64,000 bases of DNA from Dickeya zeae NCPPB 2538 (GTDB lineage: Bacteria; Pseudomonadota; Gammaproteobacteria; Enterobacterales; Enterobacteriaceae): the NCBI RefSeq assembly GCF_000406165.1, contig NZ_CM001977.1, forward strand, positions 2,195,915-2,259,914, given 5' to 3'. Position 1 is the first letter of the stretch, and every line of letters begins with the position of its first letter. This document shows, piece by piece, positions 53,796-62,738 of this stretch. Under the pieces are notes generated by a model, which saw only the letters and a list, made by a program, of their open reading frames with translations, ran no database searches and was not told the origin of the DNA. Position numbers and translations under genes: made by a program.

Positions 53796-56498
53796 ATGGC
53801 CGTAACAAACGTTGCTGAACTTAACGCTTTGGTCGAACGCGTCAAAAAAGCGCAACATGAATTCGCAAACTTCTCGCAAGAGCAGGTTGATAAAATCTTC
53901 CGTGCAGCAGCACTGGCTGCAGCAGATGCGCGTATTCCGCTGGCAAAAATGGCGGTTGCAGAATCAGGCATGGGGATCATCGAAGATAAAGTCATCAAGA
54001 ACCACTTTGCTTCCGAATACATCTATAACGCTTACAAAGACGAACAGACCTGCGGTGTACTGTCCGTCGACGACACATTCGGCACCATCACGATTGCTGA
54101 ACCGATCGGCATTATCTGCGGTATTGTCCCGACCACTAACCCCACCTCTACCGCTATCTTCAAAGCGCTGATCAGCCTGAAAACCCGTAACGGCATCATC
54201 TTCTCCCCTCACCCGCGCGCTAAAAACGCAACCAACAAAGCAGCAGATATCGTGCTGCAAGCAGCGATTGCCGCCGGTGCCCCGAAAGACATCATCGGTT
54301 GGATTGATGAACCCTCAGTCGAACTGTCTAACCAGCTGATGCACCACCCGGACATCAACCTGATCCTGGCAACCGGTGGGCCTGGTATGGTGAAAGCCGC
54401 TTATAGCTCGGGTAAACCGGCTATTGGCGTAGGCGCGGGCAACACTCCTGTTGTGATTGACGAAACCGCTGACATCAAGCGCGCTGTCGCATCGATTCTG
54501 ATGTCAAAAACCTTTGATAATGGCGTAATTTGTGCATCCGAACAGTCGGTCATCGTCGTTGATGAAATCTATGACGCGGTACGCGAACGTTTCTCTACGC
54601 ACGGCGGTTACCTGCTTAAAGGTAAAGAGTTGCAGGCAGTACAGGCAATTATTTTGAAAAACGGTGCACTCAATGCGGCTATCGTCGGCCAGCCAGCCGT
54701 CAAGATCGCCGAAATGGCCGGTATTACAGTCCCTGCCAGTACGAAGGTATTGATCGGTGAAGTTACCCATGCCGACGAATCTGAGCCGTTTGCACACGAA
54801 AAACTCTCTCCGACACTGGCTATGTACCGGGCGAAAGATTTTGAAGACGCAGTAGAAAAAGCGGAAAAACTGGTTGCGATGGGCGGGATAGGTCATACCT
54901 CTTGTCTGTACACCGATCAGGATAACCAGCCGCAGCGTGTGAACTATTTTGGCGACAAAATGAAAACTGCCCGTATCTTGATCAATACCCCAGCGTCTCA
55001 GGGTGGGATCGGTGATCTGTACAACTTTAAGCTGGCACCCTCGTTGACGCTGGGTTGTGGCTCATGGGGCGGTAACTCTATCTCCGAAAACGTCGGACCG
55101 AAGCACCTGATCAACCGTAAAACCGTTGCTAAGCGAGCTGAAAACATGCTGTGGCACAAACTTCCTAAATCTATCTATTTCCGTCGCGGTTCACTGCCGA
55201 TCGCGCTGGAAGAAGTCGCGACTGATGGTGCCAAACGCGCCTTTATCGTCACCGACCGTTTCCTGTTTAATAATGGCTATGTAGACCAGATTACCTCCGT
55301 ACTGAAACAGCAAGGTCTGGATACCGATGTCTTCTTCGAAGTGGAAGCCGACCCGACACTCAGCATCGTTCGCAAAGGTGCAGAACAGATGAACGCGTTT
55401 AAACCTGACGTGATCATCGCTCTGGGTGGCGGTTCACCGATGGATGCCGCCAAGATCATGTGGGTTATGTACGAACACCCGGATACCCATTTTGAAGAGC
55501 TGGCGTTGCGCTTCATGGATATTCGCAAACGTATCTACAAGTTCCCGAAAATGGGTGTGAAAGCAAAACTGATTGCCGTCACGACTACCTCGGGTACCGG
55601 TTCTGAAGTCACACCGTTTGCCGTAGTAACCGATGATACCACCGGTCAGAAATACCCGCTGGCAGACTACGCACTGACCCCGGATATGGCGATTGTCGAT
55701 GCGAATCTGGTGATGAACATGCCGAAATCGCTGTGTGCTTTCGGCGGTCTGGATGCCGTCACCCACTCGCTGGAAGCCTACGTTTCAGTACTGGCGAACG
55801 AATACTCCGACGGACAGGCGTTGCAGGCACTGAAACTGCTGAAAGACAACCTGCCAGCCAGCTACCACGAAGGTGCCAAAAACCCGGTAGCACGTGAACG
55901 CGTCCACAACGCGGCCACCATTGCCGGTATCGCTTTTGCCAACGCCTTCCTGGGCGTCTGCCACTCAATGGCGCACAAATTGGGGTCTGAATTCCATATT
56001 CCACATGGTCTGGCGAATGCCTTACTGATTAGCAACGTGATTCGTTACAACGCTAACGATAACCCGACCAAGCAGACGGCATTCAGTCAGTACGACCGTC
56101 CGCAGGCGCGCCGTCGTTATGCAGAAGTCGCCGATCATCTGGGCTTGGGTGCCGCCGGTGACCGTACCGCTCAGAAAATTGAAAAACTGCTGGCCTGGCT
56201 GGAAAGCATGAAGAAAGAACTGGGTATCCCGGCGTCTATTCGTGAAGCTGGCGTGCAGGAAGCCGATTTCCTGGCCAAAGTAGATAAGCTTTCTGAAGAT
56301 GCCTTTGACGATCAGTGCACCGGGGCTAACCCACGTTATCCGCTGATTGCCGAACTCAAACAAATCCTGCTGGATTCGTTTTATGGTCGCCCGTTTGTCG
56401 AGCATAGCGTGACTGACGCCAAAGCCACTACGGTAGCCGTCAGCGCACCAGCCAAAGCGGAAAAAACAGAAAAGAAAGAGAAGAAAGCCGTTAACTAA
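53796..56498 (+). CDS. adhE: AdhE, bifunctional aldehyde-alcohol dehydrogenase
   Basis: A 900-residue fusion that reduces acetyl-CoA to ethanol in fermentation. The N-terminal half is a CoA-dependent acetaldehyde dehydrogenase (catalytic Cys in FDNGVICASEQSVIV near residue 246). The C-terminal half is an iron-dependent alcohol dehydrogenase with GGGSPMDAAKIMWVMYEHP and the metal-binding His residues in GVCHSMAHKLGSEFHIPHG. Such proteins form spirosomes. The C-terminus carries a Lys/Glu-rich tail (AKAEKTEKKEKKAVN), so it is slightly longer than E. coli AdhE (891). A strong terminator follows. Confidence 0.97.
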   Translation: MAVTNVAELNALVERVKKAQHEFANFSQEQVDKIFRAAALAAADARIPLAKMAVAESGMGIIEDKVIKNHFASEYIYNAYKDEQTCGVLSVDDTFGTITIAEPIGIICGIVPTTNPTSTAIFKALISLKTRNGIIFSPHPRAKNATNKAADIVLQAAIAAGAPKDIIGWIDEPSVELSNQLMHHPDINLILATGGPGMVKAAYSSGKPAIGVGAGNTPVVIDETADIKRAVASILMSKTFDNGVICASEQSVIVVDEIYDAVRERFSTHGGYLLKGKELQAVQAIILKNGALNAAIVGQPAVKIAEMAGITVPASTKVLIGEVTHADESEPFAHEKLSPTLAMYRAKDFEDAVEKAEKLVAMGGIGHTSCLYTDQDNQPQRVNYFGDKMKTARILINTPASQGGIGDLYNFKLAPSLTLGCGSWGGNSISENVGPKHLINRKTVAKRAENMLWHKLPKSIYFRRGSLPIALEEVATDGAKRAFIVTDRFLFNNGYVDQITSVLKQQGLDTDVFFEVEADPTLSIVRKGAEQMNAFKPDVIIALGGGSPMDAAKIMWVMYEHPDTHFEELALRFMDIRKRIYKFPKMGVKAKLIAVTTTSGTGSEVTPFAVVTDDTTGQKYPLADYALTPDMAIVDANLVMNMPKSLCAFGGLDAVTHSLEAYVSVLANEYSDGQALQALKLLKDNLPASYHEGAKNPVARERVHNAATIAGIAFANAFLGVCHSMAHKLGSEFHIPHGLANALLISNVIRYNANDNPTKQTAFSQYDRPQARRRYAEVADHLGLGAAGDRTAQKIEKLLAWLESMKKELGIPASIREAGVQEADFLAKVDKLSEDAFDDQCTGANPRYPLIAELKQILLDSFYGRPFVEHSVTDAKATTVAVSAPAKAEKTEKKEKKAVN

Positions 56499-57034
56499 TA
56501 GCCGTTAACCACTACAAGCATTAGTCGTCTACCAAGCCCTGTGCATACCCGTACAGGGCTTTTTTACGCCCTCACAGAAGATGCCGCCCTATCACCCTCA
56601 ATCCCGCTAAACAGTCGCTAGCTGAGGCGTCCATAGGCCTGTATGACGCTGTGTATCGGTATGCCTGCACCAACTGCAAGAGAACGAAAATCAGGCCCGT
56701 AAACACCGGTTGTAAGCCTGAAATCAGAGTGATGAGTCGAGGGCGATAAGAGCAAAAAGAAAGTGTGGTGGGCTTGCCGGCAGCGATTCCCCTTTTAGGA
56801 CAAAACCACCGCATTTTAAGCAACACCACACGCACGTCTTTTAGAAAAGTCGTCATGGGATGGGAAATCTTACCGCCGACATTGCGGTCATCAGACGATG
56901 GGTATCCATACACATAAAGTAACGAATACTTAATTTTTATTAGCAATATTTACCGAGGACTATAACCGGACCGATGTGCCACGCTCCGGTTATTAATAAG
57001 GCAGGCTAAATACTTAACCTATTATCGATATGGA
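56499..57034. other. adhE-tdk intergenic region
   Basis: Besides the adhE terminator, no supported gene is seen in 536 bases. A 124-codon minus-strand frame (56572-56946) is the longest, with no family recognised, no signal peptide and no ribosome site. Because a run without stop codons of this size is uncommon in AT-mixed intergenic DNA, it could be a remnant gene; confidence is low. Confidence 0.45.
56534..56565 (+). terminator. adhE terminator
   Basis: AAGCCCTGT and ACAGGGCTT form a perfect 9-bp stem with a 10-nt loop, followed by TTTTT. It starts 36 nt after the adhE stop. Confidence 0.9.
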
Positions 57035-57634
57035 TTATTCCACCTCTTCCCGTGTCAGTCCCAGTGCGATTTTATAATGTTTACGGCATACCGATACATA
57101 ACTTTCATTTCCACCAATGACAACCTGAGCGCCCTCAATGACGGGCTTGCCATGCGAGTCTACTCGCAATACGTGATTCGCTTTACGCCCACAATGGCAG
57201 ACGGTTTTAAGTTCGACCAGTTTGTCCGCCCAAGCCAATAAATAATGACTGCCACTAAACAATTCCCCACGGAAATCGGTTCGCAGGCCATAACAAAGAA
57301 CCGGAATGTCTAATTGATCGACAACATCACACAGCGCATTCACTTGCTCACGCGTCAAAAACTGACTTTCATCAATTAACACACAGTGAATAGTTTGCTG
57401 ACGATGAGCCTGTTCAAGCACCCGGAATAAATCTGTCTGCTCGTTAAACAATAACGCGGGTGAAGAAAGACCGATACGAGAACTGACGATGCCGCTTCGC
57501 CCGGAGCGATCGTCTATTTCTGCCGTAAACACGAGGGTCCGCATTCCCCGCTCTTGATAGTTATATGAAGACTGCAACAGTGCGGTAGATTTCCCTGCAT
57601 TCATCGCGGAATAATAAAAATAAAGCTGCGCCAT
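57035..57634 (-). CDS. tdk: Tdk, thymidine kinase
   Basis: A 199-residue type II thymidine kinase that salvages thymidine to dTMP. The P-loop YSAMNAGKSTALLQSSYNYQ is near residues 8-27, the catalytic/lasso elements include VLIDESQFLTREQV, and the zinc-site cysteines lie in CHCGRKANHV and CRKHYK. The frame extends eight codons upstream; the ATG giving MAQLYFYYS matches E. coli Tdk. It is divergent from hns, as in E. coli. Confidence 0.94.
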   Translation of the reverse strand: MAQLYFYYSAMNAGKSTALLQSSYNYQERGMRTLVFTAEIDDRSGRSGIVSSRIGLSSPALLFNEQTDLFRVLEQAHRQQTIHCVLIDESQFLTREQVNALCDVVDQLDIPVLCYGLRTDFRGELFSGSHYLLAWADKLVELKTVCHCGRKANHVLRVDSHGKPVIEGAQVVIGGNESYVSVCRKHYKIALGLTREEVE

Positions 57635-58015
57635 GGCTCCTCGGTCAACGGCATTCACCGGTCAGTAATCGTTAAAATTTATTGTAACATAGGTATTGAT
57701 ACTGACGAGGGTTTAGTCATACCACCTGTGTTGTCAGTACCACAATCATTCTGTGGTTTAGTAATATTGAATGCGCCATCGTGGTGCTCAAAGAAACTAT
57801 CGCTACGCTTGTGCATGGCTATTTCCGCTACAGAGCACGCTAACAGAATGTATTAGCTGGTTTGTTAGAAATTTATATTGCCCGTCTGATACGTGATTTT
57901 CGATTTAAATTTGCTAAATTTTAACAACCTGACAATTTTGCCTATTGCAGAAAATAAAACAGCACTCTATTATCTCTGTACTGTCACCGATAATATTTAT
58001 TTTGAGATTAATCCA
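57635..58015. promoter_or_regulatory. tdk-hns divergent region
   Basis: The 381 bases hold the promoters of tdk (left) and hns (right). The last 140 bases are AT-rich. The leader just before hns, TTTGAGATTAATCCA, closely resembles the E. coli hns leader. The hns reading frame is open for 41 codons upstream of its start, but this is not conserved coding sequence. Confidence 0.55.
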
Positions 58016-58423
58016 ATGAGCGAAGCACTTAAGATTCTAAACAACATCCGCACTCTGCGTGCCCAGGCAAGAGAATGCAGCCTCGAAACACTGGAAGAAA
58101 TGCTGGAAAAGCTGGAAGTCGTGGTTAACGAACGTCGTGAAGAAGAAAACCAGGCTCAGGCTGAAATTGAAGAACGCACACGCAAATTACAGCAGTACCG
58201 TGAAATGCTTATTGCTGATGGCATTGACCCTAACGAATTACTGCAATCTCTGGGTGCAAACAAAGTCGCGGGTAAAGCTAAACGTGCTGCACGTCCGGCT
58301 AAATATCAATACACCGACGAAAACGGCGAACTGAAAACCTGGACTGGCCAGGGTCGTACGCCTGCAGTTATCAAGAAAGCCATCGAAGAACAGGGTAAAT
58401 CCCTGGATGACTTCCTGCTGTAA
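58016..58423 (+). CDS. hns: H-NS, nucleoid-structuring protein
   Basis: This 135-residue global silencer has an N-terminal oligomerisation coiled coil (MSEALKILNNIRTLRAQARE to about residue 65), a linker rich in Lys/Ala, and the C-terminal DNA-binding domain. That domain contains KYQYTDENGELKTWTGQGRT with the AT-hook-like TWTGQGRTP motif. It binds AT-rich DNA such as the tract upstream of the secreted-protein gene at 22 kb and partners with Cnu, encoded near 10 kb. Length equals the E. coli protein (137) within two residues. A perfect terminator follows. Confidence 0.97.
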   Translation: MSEALKILNNIRTLRAQARECSLETLEEMLEKLEVVVNERREEENQAQAEIEERTRKLQQYREMLIADGIDPNELLQSLGANKVAGKAKRAARPAKYQYTDENGELKTWTGQGRTPAVIKKAIEEQGKSLDDFLL

Positions 58424-58445
58424 TTCTCAGTTTAAAGAATAAAAT

Positions 58446-58475
58446 AAAAACACCCCTTTAAAGGGGTGTTTTTTT
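58446..58475 (+). terminator. hns terminator
   Basis: CACCCCTTT and AAAGGGGTG form a perfect palindrome flanked by an A-tract and followed by TTTTTTT, 28 nt after the hns stop. Confidence 0.92.
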
Positions 58476-58663
58476 ATGCCTGATTCGCTAAACCAAACAC
58501 TCGCCCAACTATGCTCTCGCCATACTTCGAACGACCAGCTACTGGCTTTTTACTTGCCTCACCTTCACTCGTTCAATAATAAGCCTGTCTTTGTAGCGGT
58601 GTACTAGCTGATGCCTTCACTCAGGTTTGCACACCCTCAGCCGTTTAACCGACTGAGGATATG

Positions 58664-58839
58664 CACTGTTAGCTACGTTCGTTACTCCGAATCACTTATC
58701 TGAGTAAGCTCATCGGGATTAAATGAGAGACATGCTGTCTCTCACCGGAGGCCAGCCGTTGGCTGGTTAAATCGCTCCTAACGAATTTGTCACTCTCTCA
58801 CTTACCACAGTCCTGCAACCTACATTATTTGAGGTATAC
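58664..58839 (-). repeat. Probable dispersed intergenic repeat element
   Basis: On the minus strand it begins TATACCTCAAATAATG, then GTTGCAGG, and includes ATCCCGATGAGCTTACTCAG followed by TAAGTGATTCGG and ACGAACGTAGC. From memory these blocks occur in the same order in an intergenic repeat common in Pectobacterium, Serratia and Yersinia. Here about 80 bases with two extra hairpins separate the first and second blocks. The element name is not known to me. Confidence 0.55.
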
Positions 58840-58856
58840 AGAAGGGAAGAAGCGGA

Positions 58857-59768
58857 TTAATTAGCGTCTTCTTCTATCGCGTCTTTCAGCCACTGGGTAA
58901 AGTCCTCACCCAGCGCGTCGTGACGAATACCATATTCCACGAATGCGGTCATGTATCCCAGTTTATTGCCGCAGTCGTGACTTATCCCTTTCAGGTGATA
59001 AGCCTCAACGGTTTCTTTTTCCATCAGCATGGCAATAGCATCTGTCAGCTGAATTTCATTCCCCGCGCCGGGTTCCGTTTTCTTCAGCAGATCCCAGATC
59101 TGTGCAGACAACACATAACGACCCACCACAGCCAAATTAGACGGTGCTTCTGATGCTTTGGGTTTTTCCACAACCCCAACCATAGGTGCACTGTCACCCG
59201 GCTTTAATTCTACGCCTTTACAATCCACCACACCGTAACTGCTCACGTTTTCCACCGGCTCAACCATAATCTGGCTATGGCCCGTGCTATAAAAACGTTG
59301 CAGCATTTCACTGAGGTTGTCTTTCTTCAGATCAGATTCATATTCATCGATGATGACGTCCGGCAAAATAACCGCTACCGGTTCATCACCCACTAAAGGA
59401 TGTGCACAAAGCACTGCGTGCCCTAATCCTTTCGCCAGCCCCTGACGAACCTGCATAATAGTGACATGCTCTGGACAAATAGCTTGAACTTCTTTCAACA
59501 ACTGACGCTGAACACGTTTTTCCAGCATAGCTTCCAGTTCAAAGCTGGTATCAAAATGGTTTTCTATTGAATTTTTGGAAGAATGTGTAACCAAAATTAT
59601 TTCATTGATACCGGCAGCAATACATTCATTAACTACATACTGGATTAACGGCTTATCGACCAGCGGCAACATTTCTTTGGGAATGGCCTTAGTCGCAGGC
59701 AACATACGTGTTCCCAACCCGGCCACTGGAATGACCGCTTTTTTTACTTTTTTATTAACAGTTGACAT
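58857..59768 (-). CDS. galU: GalU, UTP-glucose-1-phosphate uridylyltransferase
   Basis: A 303-residue nucleotidyltransferase that makes UDP-glucose for LPS, trehalose and osmoregulated glucans. The N-terminal signature AVIPVAGLGTRMLPATKAIP and the motifs EMLPLVDKPLIQYVVNECI, VILPDVIIDEY and VGVVEKPKASEAPSNLAVVG are complete. Length matches E. coli GalU (302). It lies between hns and rssB on the minus strand, the enteric order. Confidence 0.96.
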   Translation of the reverse strand: MSTVNKKVKKAVIPVAGLGTRMLPATKAIPKEMLPLVDKPLIQYVVNECIAAGINEIILVTHSSKNSIENHFDTSFELEAMLEKRVQRQLLKEVQAICPEHVTIMQVRQGLAKGLGHAVLCAHPLVGDEPVAVILPDVIIDEYESDLKKDNLSEMLQRFYSTGHSQIMVEPVENVSSYGVVDCKGVELKPGDSAPMVGVVEKPKASEAPSNLAVVGRYVLSAQIWDLLKKTEPGAGNEIQLTDAIAMLMEKETVEAYHLKGISHDCGNKLGYMTAFVEYGIRHDALGEDFTQWLKDAIEEDAN

Positions 59769-59970
59769 AAACAGCCTCGTATATATCGTTCAAATAATGA
59801 GCTTTATTTGTCCGGCGCATAAAACCGCGAAAGTATATCAGGTTCAATGCGTGATGCTCGTCCAATCTGGATCTGTGATGAGAAAAATCATAGGCAACAT
59901 AGTAGGGGATAAAGAATAATTACGATAGATAGACAGAGTCTGAAGTGCAGGGAGACTCGCCGCTATCGGA

Positions 59971-60987
59971 TTAGTCTGTAGACAACATCAGACGCAGACG
60001 ACCGCCACTCCCCCACATCTGACACTGCCATGATGCGCACGGGTAACTCATCTGATTAAGATAAGCTGCATCTAATGTGCCTAACGGTACGCCGTTATTC
60101 AGCCCAATATTCTGATCTTCAACACTTAACGTGGCATGTAGACCAGCGGAAATCAGAATCAGTCGTTCCAATTCACGATGGTAATACCCCACCAGTAAAG
60201 GAAACTGCCCTTGCAGATTCGCCTGACGCAATAATTGGTTGACCTGATTAAGCAATACCGATAATTCAGGTAAGCGACGCTGCTGATGCGCCAGATGCTC
60301 CTGCAAAAGACTGTTGAATAACGCACGCAACAGTAATGCCGCCAGCACACCGTGATTATTAGCAGCCTGCGTCACATCGAGACAGTAGAACGCCAGCTCG
60401 TCCTCAGATAACGCCGCGATATCAAGCACCAGTCCTGGTCGGTCTGCCGCCATTAATTGCCGATAGTTAATACGGCAATGCGCCAGCGTCTGCTGGACCG
60501 GTGGTTGTAACTGCTCCAGAAGTTTCAACGCTGCCCCTGGCGACTGGTTTAATGTATCCAAATCACGCATCAGTTGTTCTACTTCATTCGCCTGCGAAGT
60601 AAACATCGTCGGATATAGACAGCCCATCACCGACTCACGCAAACGCGTGTAATCATGCAGGGGTTTGAGCAGGACATCCTGCACGCCAAGGCGTAATATT
60701 CTGGCGACATCCGCCAGATGGCTGGTGGCAGACACCACCAGTACTGGCGTTGTGGTATCGTACAACCGCAAGCGTTCAACGAATTCAAAACCGCCCATCA
60801 TAGGCATATTGAGATCGCAAATAATCAGATCGGGTGGCTGAACAGCCATTTTTTCCAGCGCTTCTTTGCCGTTACCTGCCTCATGCACATCCGCGCCCAG
60901 AGATGTCAGATAACCAGCCAGCACAGAACGGAAAACAGCTTCATCCTCAACCACCAAAATGTGTTTTCCCGTCAATGGTTGTGCCAT
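59971..60987 (-). CDS. rssB: RssB, response regulator and RpoS degradation adaptor
   Basis: A 338-residue protein with an N-terminal receiver domain (ILVVEDEAVFRSVLAGYL; phospho-acceptor Asp58 in LIICDLNMP; Lys in VLLKPL) and a C-terminal PP2C-like effector domain that lacks phosphatase metals. It delivers RpoS to ClpXP during growth. The architecture matches E. coli RssB (337). It lies downstream of rssA in the same direction with a 59-nt gap, and upstream of galU. Confidence 0.94.
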   Translation of the reverse strand: MAQPLTGKHILVVEDEAVFRSVLAGYLTSLGADVHEAGNGKEALEKMAVQPPDLIICDLNMPMMGGFEFVERLRLYDTTTPVLVVSATSHLADVARILRLGVQDVLLKPLHDYTRLRESVMGCLYPTMFTSQANEVEQLMRDLDTLNQSPGAALKLLEQLQPPVQQTLAHCRINYRQLMAADRPGLVLDIAALSEDELAFYCLDVTQAANNHGVLAALLLRALFNSLLQEHLAHQQRRLPELSVLLNQVNQLLRQANLQGQFPLLVGYYHRELERLILISAGLHATLSVEDQNIGLNNGVPLGTLDAAYLNQMSYPCASWQCQMWGSGGRLRLMLSTD

Positions 60988-61046
60988 CAGCGACCCCTTG
61001 AAACGCTTATTATCATTCGTTGCCGAATCCTAAATCGAAAACTTTC

Positions 61047-61955
61047 CTAGATGCCCCGGTTGACCAGCGGTAACAATAACTCCCGCTGTTTTTCTACCGC
61101 CGCTCTGCCGGATTCAATAGCCTCTCCCGCCCGATGAAAATCCAGCGTGGCAATTTGCGGACAATAAGGTTGAATCAATACATCAGGGGGATCACCCGCC
61201 ATACGGTTCATTTTCAGGCGATTCTCCAACACCTGTATAGAGGTACTCATTATCTCCATCGCGGTGGGCGTCACCTCCGTATGCCGACGAAAGCGGTGAG
61301 CTAAACGATAGCGAATACGCTCACGCCATCCGCGCGGCGGCGTCATTTCTTGCTCTTGCGCTGAAGCCATTTTGGCAGACAGCAGGTTATGCTGCTGCAA
61401 GCTGGCGTCATGCTGCAAATCCACCGCGATCACCACATCAGCCCCCATCGCCCGCGTCAATGAAACCGGGACCGGGTTAACCACGGCGCCATCCACCAGC
61501 CAGTAACCATTCAATTGCACCGGTGCCAATAACCCCGGCATGCTGCAGGACGCTCGAATAGCTAAATGTAAGTCACCTTGTGTGAGCCATAGTTCCCTTC
61601 CTGTACTCAGGTTAGTCGCTACAGCACCATATTTGATAGCACACTCTTCAATATGTTGCGTAAGTAGCAAATGCTTTACGTGGTTGAAAACACGATCGCC
61701 CCGCAATAATCCACCACGACGCCAGGAAAAATCCATCAATCGGATAACATCCCAATAGCGGAAACTGTTTACCCAACGCGCCATGCTATCCAGGCGGTGT
61801 GTGGCATAGGCAGCACCAACCAGCGCGCCCACCGAACATCCAGCAACGACATCAGGGAAAATCCCCAACTCCTCCAGTGCATTCAGTACGCCAATATGCG
61901 CCCATCCCTTCGCGGCACCAGAACCCAATGCCAGACCTATTTTTACCTTCCGCAT
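61047..61955 (-). CDS. rssA: RssA, patatin-like phospholipase family protein
   Basis: A 302-residue patatin-family protein. The oxyanion motif GLALGSGAAKGWAHIGVL (residues about 7-24), the nucleophile elbow GCSVGALVGAAY and the DGAVVNPVPVSL Asp complete the Ser-Asp dyad. The activity and the role beside rssB are not known. The ATG at 61955 follows AGGAGG; the frame is open for 12 more codons. Length matches E. coli RssA (301). Confidence 0.93.
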   Translation of the reverse strand: MRKVKIGLALGSGAAKGWAHIGVLNALEELGIFPDVVAGCSVGALVGAAYATHRLDSMARWVNSFRYWDVIRLMDFSWRRGGLLRGDRVFNHVKHLLLTQHIEECAIKYGAVATNLSTGRELWLTQGDLHLAIRASCSMPGLLAPVQLNGYWLVDGAVVNPVPVSLTRAMGADVVIAVDLQHDASLQQHNLLSAKMASAQEQEMTPPRGWRERIRYRLAHRFRRHTEVTPTAMEIMSTSIQVLENRLKMNRMAGDPPDVLIQPYCPQIATLDFHRAGEAIESGRAAVEKQRELLLPLVNRGI

Positions 61956-61986
61956 GGTGTTCCTCCTATGTCTTATTCTAGGCGGT

Positions 61987-62006
61987 GTCACACAATCGTG
62001 TGTGAC
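61987..62006. promoter_or_regulatory. Palindrome upstream of rssA
   Basis: GTCACACA-ATCG-TGTGTGAC is a perfect 8-bp inverted repeat. A direct repeat of TGyGTGACAGTT follows (copies starting at 62001 and 62015). It lies 32-51 nt upstream of the rssA start codon, where an operator would be expected. No regulator was identified. Confidence 0.55.
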
Positions 62007-62193
62007 AGTTATCGTGCGTGACAGTTGCTGATGGTCATTTCACTGCAGAGTACGGCGGGATGCGATATCGTCGTGACGTTCTTAACGACGTCAGATGATT
62101 GCGGCCGACAAACCGTATTGGGTAACATACCCCACGCCTTATCGATGGTGTCTTAATTAACTAACGTTATTGCAGAATTTTGCAGGAGATATT

Positions 62194-62661
62194 GTGTCCG
62201 AATATTGCCCATGCGGTAGTGCCCAGCCGTATGAACGCTGCTGTCAGTCGTACCTGCGCCATGACAGTCAGGCACCCCACCCTGAGTTGCTGATGCGTTC
62301 ACGGTATACTGCTTACGTCAAACAAGACGTTGACTATCTGGTCGCCACCTGGCATCCGGACTGTCACGCGGAAAACTGGCGCACCGATATTGCCGCCAGT
62401 TGCGCCGATACCCATTGGCTCGGTCTGCAGATACTGGATGTTACGCCGGGAAACACAGCAGACGAAGGGTATGTGGAGTTCGCTGCCAGTTATAGCTCAG
62501 CCGACCATCCAGACTCCCGGATATTGATGAGAGAGCGTTCTCGCTTCCTTCGCTGTCACGATCGCTGGTACTATGTCGACGGCGTTCACGTGCAAACCGG
62601 CAGGAACGATAGCTGTCCGTGCGGCTCCGGCAAAAAATACAAAAAGTGCTGCGGACAATGA
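62194..62661 (+). CDS. ychJ: YchJ, UPF0225 SEC-C motif protein
   Basis: A 155-residue protein with zinc-binding SEC-C motifs at both ends: CPCGSAQPYERCC near the N-terminus and CPCGSGKKYKKCC at the C-terminus, with an NTF2-like domain between (LMRSRYTAYVKQDVDYLVATWHP). Function is unknown. The start is a GTG with AGGAG 5 nt upstream, giving the E. coli-like SEYCPCGS; a TTG eight codons earlier is less likely. It is divergent from rssA. Confidence 0.93.
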   Translation: MSEYCPCGSAQPYERCCQSYLRHDSQAPHPELLMRSRYTAYVKQDVDYLVATWHPDCHAENWRTDIAASCADTHWLGLQILDVTPGNTADEGYVEFAASYSSADHPDSRILMRERSRFLRCHDRWYYVDGVHVQTGRNDSCPCGSGKKYKKCCGQ

Positions 62662-62738
62662 TACCTTGATTACGGCGGTGATTCCGGCATCGCGTAACAG
62701 CAATACTTGATTTATGTTTTGGACAGGATCCCAACTCC

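Larger units (their letters stand above)
58424..58856. other. hns-galU intergenic region with repeat element
   Basis: After the hns terminator the 380 remaining bases contain no gene but many short inverted repeats, including CCTCAG..CTGAGG (about 58635-58660), GAGAGACA-TGC-TGTCTCTC (58725-58743) and CCAGCC-GTT-GGCTGG (58752-58766). Part of it resembles a dispersed intergenic repeat. Confidence 0.6.
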
